Shown here: positions 24,752-33,354 of the stretch, piece by piece | Layout of the letters: the number at the start of each line of letters is the position of its first letter | Position numbering within the stretch: position 1 is the stretch's first letter | NCBI GenBank assembly: GCA_019694475.1 | Contig: JAIBBX010000003.1 | Coordinates: 1-64,000 of the forward strand | DNA: 64,000 nt | Origin: Parachlamydiales bacterium | GTDB taxonomy: Bacteria > Chlamydiota > Chlamydiia > Chlamydiales > SM23-39 | Direction of reading: 5' to 3' | Translations under genes and position numbers: made by a program | The notes under the pieces: generated by a model | What the model saw: only the letters and a program-made list of their open reading frames with translations | Database searches by the model: none | What the model was told of the DNA's origin: nothing

Positions 24752-25123
24752 ATGGAATTAGAGAAATTGAAAGAATTTATCGAGAATGCAGAGGCGTTTA
24801 AAACAAACCCTGCATGTCAGGAATTAGCCAAGCAGTTTGATCTTTTAACAGACCTTATGAAGGTTGAAAAAGAGGGCGGCAAGCTTGATTCGGTCTATTT
24901 TGAACGTTTCAACGCAGTGTTCAGCCAATTTTGGAATTCCTTTGATGAGGCGGTGACAAGTTTTGGTATTCCGCCAGATGTTCTCAAAGCGAATTTAGAA
25001 AATCCTGCCTTTTTTCCTCCTGAAGTTTGGCAGAGAATGCAGGTTTTGAAGCAGGAAATTTTTGGGGAAAAAGAAGCTCCCTTGCCTAAGAAGGCAAAAA
25101 GAAAGAAAAGCGTGAGGATTTAA
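24752..25123 (+). CDS. Module copy 2, gene A: small helical protein
   Basis: This 123-aa close paralogue of the gene at 21123 has the same start (MELEKLKEFIENAEAFKTNP), central FGIPPDVLKANLENPAFFPP and Lys-rich tail. The differences are conservative and the tail is two residues shorter. It is the first gene of the second five-gene module, 2 bases before gene B. Confidence 0.8.
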   Translation: MELEKLKEFIENAEAFKTNPACQELAKQFDLLTDLMKVEKEGGKLDSVYFERFNAVFSQFWNSFDEAVTSFGIPPDVLKANLENPAFFPPEVWQRMQVLKQEIFGEKEAPLPKKAKRKKSVRI

Positions 25124-25125
25124 TT

Positions 25126-26010
25126 ATGTCTACATACACAGATACCTGGAGTAAGGACTACGCAAAACTATTCGGCGATGACGGCACAGGCAACACAAAC
25201 GGCGATATTTGGGTTTCTACTCAGGAGCAAACAGGACTTTCCGATGCTGTCTCAAATTACCATTCTGAGATGGATCGAATCGGCCATACATCGGATGCAA
25301 TGATTGCTTTCGTGCTGCTCGCATTGCTGCTCGCAAACCAAGGTATGCAGCAGATGAACTATCAGTCGGCCCTCGATGCAGGAGCTTTGAAAATTCAAGG
25401 CGACATCACGACCTTGAACAATGACCTTGAGGATTTAACAAACCAGACGGACGACGCAACTGCGACGCAGAATACCGATGGTTCTTATTCATATACATAT
25501 CAGCACAATTATCTTGATCTCGTAGCGCAGCGAGCTGAACTTATGCACCAAAAATTGGATGAGGGCGGCACGGGATGCAATGCAGATTTAACGAAAATCC
25601 TCGGAGACAATGCCTCAAATAGCTTGTCGGAAAACTTTTTAACGATCCGCGGACAGATCTATGACACCAATGTCTCAGATAACTCGCCAAAAGGGGAGAC
25701 CGTTTACTTCACTGCCATGACTCAAAATACAAATCCGGCCGGCGACCCGTATGTGGAGAGTTATTGCGAGTTTCAGATCGACCTTGAGACCCGAGGAGAC
25801 CCTAAAGGTGTAAATGAAGGAATGAAGGCAAAAACAGATGCTTTCAACTTGAACACTTCAACCACTCAATCGACCAACGCAGCTTCGCAAGAGGTCATCT
25901 CGAATGACCAGAAGAAAACGCAGTCTGTACAAGCGTTTATTGTAGCGATGTTCCATGCGATGATGGATGTGATTTCTGCATCTGTAAAAGCAGTAGGCAA
26001 AGGCGGCTAA
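25126..26010 (+). CDS. Module copy 2, gene B: EspA/SseB-like filament protein (tentative)
   Basis: This 294-aa paralogue of the gene at 21503 is highly conserved at both ends (STYTDTWSKDYAKLFGDDG; NDQKKTQSVQAFIVAMFHAM) and more variable near residues 25-45 and 150-185. That is the pattern expected when terminal helices polymerise and the centre is surface exposed. The hydrophobic helix is DAMIAFVLLALLLANQGMQQ. Function is inferred as for copy 1. Confidence 0.8.
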   Translation: MSTYTDTWSKDYAKLFGDDGTGNTNGDIWVSTQEQTGLSDAVSNYHSEMDRIGHTSDAMIAFVLLALLLANQGMQQMNYQSALDAGALKIQGDITTLNNDLEDLTNQTDDATATQNTDGSYSYTYQHNYLDLVAQRAELMHQKLDEGGTGCNADLTKILGDNASNSLSENFLTIRGQIYDTNVSDNSPKGETVYFTAMTQNTNPAGDPYVESYCEFQIDLETRGDPKGVNEGMKAKTDAFNLNTSTTQSTNAASQEVISNDQKKTQSVQAFIVAMFHAMMDVISASVKAVGKGG

Positions 26011-26011
26011 C

Positions 26012-26422
26012 ATGAATGGAACTGAAGCATTAGGGGAAGCCGTTTCATCTTTGTCCGATGTAACGATGAGCTCAGAAATGACTAAAGCGGGCGGAATTGT
26101 GACCATGATTCAAGGCGTCTCTTTATTGAGCGTCGCAATTACCAGTTGGTGGAACTATCTATCGCAGCAGTATGCGATTGCAATGTTCAGCTCGGTCACC
26201 GATCCCAGTTATTCGGCTAAAGCAGCGGCTGCTTATTCGGCCTATAGCCAGGCTCAGCAAGAAGGACAATTTGAGATGAGCCAGCAGGACAATGTTCTGT
26301 CTTTGGATAAAGGCGTATTGAAACAGCTCGGAAACGCTATGGATCAAACCTATTCTTTGATGCAAGCGCCGATGCAGTTAGCAAAAGCCACAAGCAAAGC
26401 TATTTTGATTTTAGGAAGTTGA
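26012..26422 (+). CDS. Module copy 2, gene C: 136-aa hydrophobic-helix protein
   Basis: This protein has the same length as copy 1 and differs at few positions (for example LSVAITSWWNYLSQQYAIAM). It starts 1 base after the gene B stop codon. Like copy 1, it has one hydrophobic helix and an amphipathic C-terminal helix. Function is unknown. Confidence 0.8.
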   Translation: MNGTEALGEAVSSLSDVTMSSEMTKAGGIVTMIQGVSLLSVAITSWWNYLSQQYAIAMFSSVTDPSYSAKAAAAYSAYSQAQQEGQFEMSQQDNVLSLDKGVLKQLGNAMDQTYSLMQAPMQLAKATSKAILILGS

Positions 26423-26429
26423 GGAAAAT

Positions 26430-27041
26430 ATGAGTAACAATGTAGACCCAGCAGTGCAGGCAATGGTGAGCGATCTTTATGATTACATCACTGTCCAAGT
26501 TGGTGCTGTTTTTATCTTGAATAACATCGGAACAATGCAAGTTCACAATGATTCCAACGATGTGATCACAAATACAAACGAAGCTTTGACTAAAAATTGG
26601 ACCTCTGGCAATCCGACCGGTCAGCTTGAGGCTGATTGGGTGGCAACTGCAAATTCCAATTGGGAAAATAGCGCAAACGCACAAGAAATTCAGGACTTTT
26701 TGGATGGTACTGCCAAATTTACCCAGAAGGCGACAGGGTATCCGATTTGGAACTATTCTCAATCAGTAGTAACGCAGATTTTGAATTTGATTGCGACCAA
26801 CTATAACAACGAGCCAATTAAAGATAACCAAGCGGGCGATAACACGACTGCAAACGCTTTGAACAGTATTGTTGGTTCAGAAGCGAACCTTGAAGAACAG
26901 CCAGGCCAAAACCTTGCTAAAACAGAGGGCGGCGTATTGCAAGGAGACTCGAATACACAGCAGACTGCCACAAGCTGTATTGACTCAATGCTGCAAACAG
27001 AAGGGAACCTCGCCAGCTTAATACAACAAATTTATAGTTAA
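26430..27041 (+). CDS. Module copy 2, gene D: 203-aa protein of unknown function
   Basis: This paralogue of the gene at 22797 is shorter by three residues at the N-terminus (MSNNVDPAVQAMVSDLYDY). Bases 26629-26810 are identical to 23005-23186 of copy 1, whereas the preceding 200 bases differ at many synonymous sites. It has no recognisable domain. Confidence 0.8.
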   Translation: MSNNVDPAVQAMVSDLYDYITVQVGAVFILNNIGTMQVHNDSNDVITNTNEALTKNWTSGNPTGQLEADWVATANSNWENSANAQEIQDFLDGTAKFTQKATGYPIWNYSQSVVTQILNLIATNYNNEPIKDNQAGDNTTANALNSIVGSEANLEEQPGQNLAKTEGGVLQGDSNTQQTATSCIDSMLQTEGNLASLIQQIYS

Positions 27042-27055
27042 AAAAGGAAAATAAT

Positions 27056-28009
27056 ATGAGCACCAATACAGAAAAATATGGATTCATGTTCATGTCTCAG
27101 GCTGCCGAAAGCTACAAGAATACTTCGATCCAATCGAAATATTTTATGGAGCTGATGGAACAGCAAAACAAACTGGCCCAGGAACAAGCAAAAGCATGGG
27201 CTCCTGATCCCGAACACGGGATTGTTAAGGAGATGCTTGATACGCTTTTCGATGCAGCTGACAAGGCTGGCGATGCGATCCATCAAGATGCGATCAATGC
27301 ATTGATTGATTGCGGAACAGCGGTAGCCTCTGTAGGTCTTGTAACAGCCGCGCATTTCGCGACAAGCACGAAGGGCATTCAAGCCAAAATCGATGATGCT
27401 GAACAGATGAAGACAGACCTCAATGGTCCAAATCGGGTCAATCCGATTTTGGAAGAGGCGGAAGAAGATCAGCCCGGCGCTGCTCTGCAAGAAGCGCAAG
27501 CGAAAAATCAAGCTATTAAAGAAAAAATCAATGACTGGTCAACTAAGGGCGGTAAATCCTTTGAAAACTATCAGAAGAAAATGGTAGGACTTGAAGGGGA
27601 ACTTCCTGATGATGTTTCAAAACAAAACGAATTGAATCGCGAAGCGGTAGAACAAGCGAAATCTTCTCCTGATCGAGAAAAGATTTTGAAGAACCTCAAT
27701 GAATATATCGATGATCTGAAGAGCGAAAGAGGGCGCATTGAACACCAATTCAACAACTGGGCGCAAGGAATCATGAACCTCATGCCTCCAGCATCGAAAG
27801 GTTTGGAAGTGCCTCAGCTCAACAAAAAAGCAGAAGAAACAACAGCATCGCAGCAAGGCCAATCGGTTGGTCAAGTATTGCAAGATGCAGAGAAAAAACA
27901 GGCGCAGTTCTTCGAGCAAACAGCTCAAAGAGCAGATCAATACGGTCAAGCCGCAGATTCGGCTGCTTCATCTCTCGGTCAAATTATGCAAAACAGATCT
28001 GGAGCATAA
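27056..28009 (+). CDS. Module copy 2, gene E: 317-aa translocator-like protein (tentative)
   Basis: This paralogue of the gene at 23432 is well conserved at the N-terminus (MSTNTEKYGFMFMSQ) and in the C-terminal half. The main differences are in the hydrophobic segment (AINALIDCGTAVASVGLVTA) and in the acidic linker before NDWSTKGGK, which is four residues shorter. The single hydrophobic stretch between coiled coils suggests a membrane-inserting secreted protein. A terminator follows. Confidence 0.8.
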   Translation: MSTNTEKYGFMFMSQAAESYKNTSIQSKYFMELMEQQNKLAQEQAKAWAPDPEHGIVKEMLDTLFDAADKAGDAIHQDAINALIDCGTAVASVGLVTAAHFATSTKGIQAKIDDAEQMKTDLNGPNRVNPILEEAEEDQPGAALQEAQAKNQAIKEKINDWSTKGGKSFENYQKKMVGLEGELPDDVSKQNELNREAVEQAKSSPDREKILKNLNEYIDDLKSERGRIEHQFNNWAQGIMNLMPPASKGLEVPQLNKKAEETTASQQGQSVGQVLQDAEKKQAQFFEQTAQRADQYGQAADSAASSLGQIMQNRSGA

Positions 28010-28036
28010 TACTCTTTCTCATTCCTTTCTCTCGGG

Positions 28037-28067
28037 GCCGCGGTCTAAAAAACCGCGGCTTTTTTTT
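28037..28067 (+). terminator. Rho-independent terminator after module copy 2
   Basis: The stem GCCGCGGT / ACCGCGGC with an A-rich loop is followed by eight T. It is placed 28 bases after gene E, like the terminator of copy 1. Confidence 0.88.
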
Positions 28068-28157
28068 GTATATTTTAATTTTAATTTAATTTGTTCGTTA
28101 TAAGCGATAAATAACAATCTTTTATTATTGTAATAGATAATATAAAAATGGTGGTTT

Positions 28158-30584
28158 ATGAGTACACGAAATGCGGCAGAGCAAGCAATCGCTCAGATTG
28201 AACAACAATTTCAGCAAGCTTTATCGGCTTTGCAAGCGATCGAGGATGACGTAAAACAGGAATCTACGGATTTGAAGAACGCAGCTTATGACAAATCCCA
28301 TTTTCATTCGTATGAGCATAGGTGGTCTGGAGGAAGCGCGGGGCAAGGCGGCGGAGAGGTCACCGTAACCATCACAAATCATTGGGCCACAAATGGTTAC
28401 AACGAGGCTATGGCTGACTACACAGCGAAGAGCCAAGATATCAAGAATCAGAGAGCCATTTTGAAGGGGTTGGGTTCGCAATTCGATTCTCTTTGCGATG
28501 CAATTACGAATTTAATGGCCATGATGGCGAATCTTGTGAAGAACTCGAATGTCGGAGGCGATCTAGTCTCTTCCGATTTAAGCAATATCTCTAAAGCAAT
28601 GCAGGAGCTTTTTGCATCGCTGAAAGCAAAAATTGAAGCTACAAAATATCAAAATGAAATGGGCGCAGCTATTTCAAATGGAATGTCAGGAGCAGATGTT
28701 GGTCAGTATATCAGTGAAATGGTCTCCTATCAAAATGAGGAAGATACAGATTTGACTGCTGCAGGCAAAGATCTTAAAGCGTTATTACCGATTTACCGTC
28801 AGCAGTATTTGCAGGCGGAAGAAGATAAAGATAAGTATACAATATGGGATAAGCTTGCCTCTCCATTTAATGGATGCGCAGGAAAAATCAATCATGATGA
28901 AGCTGTCATGGACAATGCCAATGCAATGATGAACGGGATAGAGACCGTATTAGGAAATATTGCTGCAGAAAGTTCGACGGTGATGGCTGGATTTACTGCT
29001 GTCGTTGATGAAATTCTTGTGATTGTTCACGAAGTGAAGGCATTTATAGCCGAACTCAGTAGCGCTAGCCCCGAACAAAAAGAGGCTGATTTCAAGAAAA
29101 TTTTGGCCGACGTAATGTATGTGCTTTCGCAAGTGGAAATTTTGAAGCAAAAAATTGAAAATGAAAAAGCAAAGAACAACCAAAACATGTCGCAAGGAAC
29201 CATTGCAGCGAGCAAAGACAATGTAGAAGAAGTGCGCGCTCAGCAAATCATCAAAGCTGAATTGGAACATGCTGCGGCAGTTGCCAAAATAACGATGATC
29301 GTTGTGACTGCAGTGATGGGTGCAGCAATGATGATTGCATCTGGCGGTATAGGATCTGCCTTCTTGATTGGAGCGTGCACAGCTTATGAAGAATTGAACA
29401 CAGCAGGAACGATCCATACCAATGAGCAGCTAGGCGATGCGATGCATAGCCAGATTGGAGCAGATATTGTTCTTGGAGTTACTGAAGGACTTGTCACATT
29501 TGGCGCAGGTAGTGCCCTGGATAATCTGGCGGCAAAAGTCTTGGAATCGAGCGCTAAAGCAGCAGCTGTTGCATTGACGGATAGCGCCGAGGAAACGCTG
29601 GCCAAGGAAGCAGATCAGATTGCAGAAAGACAGGCAGACTTGGCTATGTCCAAGGTGGAAGCGCCGGCTGCGAATGATGTTGAAGGCCAGGCTGCTTATC
29701 AGCAAATGCGCCAACAGTTTTACGAAGAGGCTTATACGAAAGCCTACGATTCGCTCAAAACCACTCTTCTAAAAGCTGTAGAAAAAGCGACGGTCCGCAC
29801 AAGTCAAATGTTCTTGAAGCAAGAATTTGGGACGATGATCGATCTCGCTGCAAAAAGAGAATTTACGCAGACTCTTGAAAGGCTGATGGAACAATCAGGA
29901 GAAGAAGCGATCGAAGATACTCTTGAAGAGGCTCGAACTCTTGCCAAATTGGCTGCTAGAGGCGTGGAGTCCAGCGACGGAATCGTTGAGGGAATTGCAG
30001 ATCGCAACGCCAATAATGCGGTTTCTAAAATTTCAGGCAAAACAGCCGAAGATGTAGAGAGAGTTTCATCGAATATGGGATGGGGCTATAAACAGCTGAT
30101 GGCCTTGATCCTAGCAGGAATGTTGAACAACAATATGTTATCCGATACAGCCAAGAAAATGGGCGCAAATGATGATGCATGGTATGTGCAGCTGATAGCT
30201 GTTCTTCAGCAGCTCATGCAATTGCTTTGTTTAGCCTATGGCTCCGGTCAATTTCAGGCGAGCACTATGGATGGAGTCATGTCCAAATTGCCAAGGTTTG
30301 CAAACTTGCTCTCTACAGCGCCTCAAGGCGTTCAGGCTATAAACGACGTTGGTCTTTTCCAAACTTATAATGCCCAAGCAGGCGCTACTACTAAGCTTGC
30401 CCGATTGGAAGGAGAATCTACTCTTCTGAACGATTTCCTCCAAATGCTGCAAAAAGACTCGCAAAGCTGGGACAACATGGTCAAAGAAATTGAGCAAGAT
30501 AGAGCCTCGACTAGCGAGCTAGCGGGCCATATGAGCGATGGCGAACAGGCCGAAATCAGCGTCTTGATCTCTGGTATTGGGTAG
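28158..30584 (+). CDS. Large translocator-like protein A1 (SctE/CopB-like, tentative)
   Basis: This 808-aa protein has no signal peptide. The N-terminal 350 residues are mostly long amphipathic helices after an initial AIAQIEQQFQQALSALQAIE. At about 370-415 there is a hydrophobic stretch (IVVTAVMGAAMMIASGGIGS, AFLIGACTAY), and a second, weaker one follows at 438-455 (ADIVLGVTEGLVTFGAG). Ala-rich coiled coil follows, then another hydrophobic zone near 640-690 and a conserved C-terminus (LLNDFLQMLQKDSQSWDNMV, QAEISVLISGIG). Paired hydrophobic segments between coiled coils resemble major translocators (SctE), although these are nearly twice the usual chlamydial CopB length. Its nearest relative is the protein at 33355. 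Confidence 0.75.
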   Translation: MSTRNAAEQAIAQIEQQFQQALSALQAIEDDVKQESTDLKNAAYDKSHFHSYEHRWSGGSAGQGGGEVTVTITNHWATNGYNEAMADYTAKSQDIKNQRAILKGLGSQFDSLCDAITNLMAMMANLVKNSNVGGDLVSSDLSNISKAMQELFASLKAKIEATKYQNEMGAAISNGMSGADVGQYISEMVSYQNEEDTDLTAAGKDLKALLPIYRQQYLQAEEDKDKYTIWDKLASPFNGCAGKINHDEAVMDNANAMMNGIETVLGNIAAESSTVMAGFTAVVDEILVIVHEVKAFIAELSSASPEQKEADFKKILADVMYVLSQVEILKQKIENEKAKNNQNMSQGTIAASKDNVEEVRAQQIIKAELEHAAAVAKITMIVVTAVMGAAMMIASGGIGSAFLIGACTAYEELNTAGTIHTNEQLGDAMHSQIGADIVLGVTEGLVTFGAGSALDNLAAKVLESSAKAAAVALTDSAEETLAKEADQIAERQADLAMSKVEAPAANDVEGQAAYQQMRQQFYEEAYTKAYDSLKTTLLKAVEKATVRTSQMFLKQEFGTMIDLAAKREFTQTLERLMEQSGEEAIEDTLEEARTLAKLAARGVESSDGIVEGIADRNANNAVSKISGKTAEDVERVSSNMGWGYKQLMALILAGMLNNNMLSDTAKKMGANDDAWYVQLIAVLQQLMQLLCLAYGSGQFQASTMDGVMSKLPRFANLLSTAPQGVQAINDVGLFQTYNAQAGATTKLARLEGESTLLNDFLQMLQKDSQSWDNMVKEIEQDRASTSELAGHMSDGEQAEISVLISGIG

Positions 30585-30692
30585 GATATCGGGATAGGAT
30601 CCAGGGGATAATTTTATATATTTCAATTATAGGGTTAATATTCATCAAATAATTATTTGATAATATAGAATAAAGGTTAATTAGGTGTTATT

Positions 30693-33077
30693 ATGTCAAC
30701 GAATCCTCAGACAGCTCTTCAACAAGCTTTAGCAACGATTGAAGCTCAGTTTCAAGAGGCTGAAAAAGCAATTCAGAAAATGGCCAAAGATCAATCGCAA
30801 ATTCAGCACGATGAATCGAAAATGGCTTATGATAAAGCGCATTGGACATATACAACTAGTTCGGCCGGGCCTCATCCTGTGTATCACCACCACAACAATA
30901 CAACAAATCAGAGAGACTACCACAATTGTACCGATGATATTAATGCGATGAATGCCGATATCGATGCACAGAAAACAATCATTGGAAATGCTGGTCCTGC
31001 ATTTGCTGCCTTGAATCAGAGTCTTGATGCATTGATTGCCACTGCAAATGCGCTAATTGCGAGCGGATTTTCGCATGATGGGTCAATCGCGGATGATTTA
31101 GATCAAATCAATCAAAAGATCAATCAGATATTTGAAGCGATGAAAGATGCTGTGCATGCGCATCTTTATGAAGCTGCAATGCATGGCAAGATGAGCGGCG
31201 ATTTTTCAATTTCCGACCTTGCTCAGCTAGCTCAAGGGGAATTGGAAAATTCATCGGAAGCCTTAACGATGGTTGATAAAGTCATAGATGGCATCAAAAA
31301 GCTTGGAGATAAAATTGCAGGCGATGAAAGGGAGCTCGTGCACAAATTGAGCCATATGAGCGCATTAGAATCATTTTTTGGAGATACAGAAACCCTGACG
31401 AAGCTTATGAATCTCGAAAATGAGATCGAAAAAGATCTGGTTAAAGTATTGGATAAATTGAGTGTGGCCAAAGCAGATCTGCAGCCAGAATTTATGTCCG
31501 TTATCAATACCATCGAACAGATCGTGAAACAGGCCAAAAAAATCATCAGCGATGCTCATTTGAGTCCGAAAGCAAAGATTTCTCAACTTCTTGCATTGGT
31601 TATGTATTTGCTCTCCTTCTCGCAAACGCTTAAGCAGAAAGTGGAAAACGAGAAAATGGAACAAAATCAAACAATGACGAAGTCAACGATCCATACGACA
31701 AAAGAGAACCTTGCGGAGATCCAGAGCCAAAGAGATGCTGAAGAGGGTCTTGAGCAAATGAAAAAAACCAACAAAATGATTGCTGCGATTATCGAAGCGA
31801 TCATGGGGGCAATCTTAATTATCTCTAGCGGCGGCGTAGGCGCGGCAGTTGTTGCAGGCCTTTGCACGACTTATGAGGAATTGAATACCTGCGGAGTGAT
31901 CAACACAAATGAAGATCTTGGAAATGCAATGCATAGCCAGATTGGAGCGGATGTGGTGATTGGGGTTACCGAAGGTTTGGCCACTTTTGGTGCTGGTGCG
32001 GCGATTGATGTAGGATTAGAGAAGGCGATGGCTAAATCGAGCACAGCAGCAGCAAAAACTGTGATGGATGATGTTGAAAAGACAGTTGCGGCAGAAGCCG
32101 ACAAAATCGCACAAAAAGAAGCAGATCGAGCTGCAAGCCAAGTTGTTTTAGTGGATATGGAACCGGGCAGCGAAGCGGCTCAGCAGATCGTTCAAGCGGC
32201 GCGTAAAGCGGCTTATGATCAAGCTTATACGGCAGCGTATAATACTCTTGAGAGAATTGCAGAGAACGCAGCGAAAAAAGCTGCTGAACGAGCAGGGCAG
32301 CAGTTTTTAAAACAGCAGTTTGGCTCGCTGATGGAACTTGTAGGCACAGGCCAGTTTAAGCAGGAATTGTCAAGATTGATGGAAGCTGCGGCTAAAGATG
32401 CAGCTACAGATGCAATTCAGGAAGCGGAGTCCCTTGCAAAACTTGCAGCTAGAGGGGTAGCATCTACGGATGAGATTGAAGAAGGGATTGCCGTAAGAAA
32501 CGCAAATAATTCCGTGAGCAAGGTGTCGAGATCAACTCCTGAGAAAGTAGAGGATGGAGCTGACAATATGGGATGGGGTAAATGGCGTCTCGTATCTCTG
32601 ATTGTTGCTGGAATGTTGAGCAATAACACTTTCGTGGAAGGAGTAAAGAAAATGGGTGCAAGCGATGATGCTTGGTATACCCAGCTTCTTTCGGTGATCC
32701 AAATGCTGATGCAAATGATCGCTATGATGGTGGGAACGGGTACATTTGCATCCGTTACTATGGAAGGGGTCATGACGAAATTGCCTCGCTATGCCAATCT
32801 CTTATCCCTAATTCCGCAAGGGGTTCAGGCAGGTAATGATATCGATCTTTCCGAGACTTTGGATGCTCAAGGAAAGGCTGTGACCGCTATCCAAAAACTA
32901 GATGGCGAATCGAGTCTTTTGAGCGATTTCCTGCAAATGCTCCAAAAAGACTCTCATAGCTGGGATAACATGGTCAAAGAGGTCGAACAGGATAGAGAAA
33001 GCACGAGTGCAATGGCTGGCCATATGCAAGATGGCGAGACAGCTGAGATCAATGTCATGCTGGCTTCAATAGGATAA
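30693..33077 (+). CDS. Large translocator-like protein B1 (SctE/CopB-like, tentative)
   Basis: This 794-aa protein shares the central hydrophobic region (IEAIMGAILIISSGGVGAAV; QIGADVVIGVTEGLATFGAG) and C-terminus with A1. Its N-terminus differs (AEKAIQKMAKDQSQIQHDES and a His-rich VYHHHNNTT), matching the protein at 35791 instead. It is 109 bases from A1 and ends before a strong terminator. The tail LLSDFLQMLQKDSHSWDNMV is the shared family signature. Confidence 0.75.
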   Translation: MSTNPQTALQQALATIEAQFQEAEKAIQKMAKDQSQIQHDESKMAYDKAHWTYTTSSAGPHPVYHHHNNTTNQRDYHNCTDDINAMNADIDAQKTIIGNAGPAFAALNQSLDALIATANALIASGFSHDGSIADDLDQINQKINQIFEAMKDAVHAHLYEAAMHGKMSGDFSISDLAQLAQGELENSSEALTMVDKVIDGIKKLGDKIAGDERELVHKLSHMSALESFFGDTETLTKLMNLENEIEKDLVKVLDKLSVAKADLQPEFMSVINTIEQIVKQAKKIISDAHLSPKAKISQLLALVMYLLSFSQTLKQKVENEKMEQNQTMTKSTIHTTKENLAEIQSQRDAEEGLEQMKKTNKMIAAIIEAIMGAILIISSGGVGAAVVAGLCTTYEELNTCGVINTNEDLGNAMHSQIGADVVIGVTEGLATFGAGAAIDVGLEKAMAKSSTAAAKTVMDDVEKTVAAEADKIAQKEADRAASQVVLVDMEPGSEAAQQIVQAARKAAYDQAYTAAYNTLERIAENAAKKAAERAGQQFLKQQFGSLMELVGTGQFKQELSRLMEAAAKDAATDAIQEAESLAKLAARGVASTDEIEEGIAVRNANNSVSKVSRSTPEKVEDGADNMGWGKWRLVSLIVAGMLSNNTFVEGVKKMGASDDAWYTQLLSVIQMLMQMIAMMVGTGTFASVTMEGVMTKLPRYANLLSLIPQGVQAGNDIDLSETLDAQGKAVTAIQKLDGESSLLSDFLQMLQKDSHSWDNMVKEVEQDRESTSAMAGHMQDGETAEINVMLASIG

Positions 33078-33087
33078 AAGGGCATAA

Positions 33088-33113
33088 AAAGGCGCATCTA
33101 GCGCCTTTTTTTT
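33088..33113 (+). terminator. Rho-independent terminator after B1
   Basis: The stem AAGGCGC / GCGCCTT with an ATCTA loop is followed by eight T, 11 bases after the B1 stop codon. It divides the four large genes into an A1-B1 pair and an A2-B2 pair. The following 240 bases to 33354 are A/T-rich with no gene and probably hold the promoter for A2-B2. Confidence 0.9.
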
Positions 33114-33354
33114 ACAAAAATATCGGGATAGCAAAGACTTCCCATTTCTGTCTCACTTCTGTAGCCAGGTCTTATTAATTACGTAACCTCTTGATAGTAA
33201 ATTTGATATACCTTTATTTGCTCTATTTTATATTATCCCATTTTTTCTTTAACTAATACTAATATATCTTTAATGAAAATTAATGTTATATAAATTTTAG
33301 TTTAAAATTCGTGTGTTAAGATTGGTTTAGAAAAATAATAAAATTGGGTTATTT

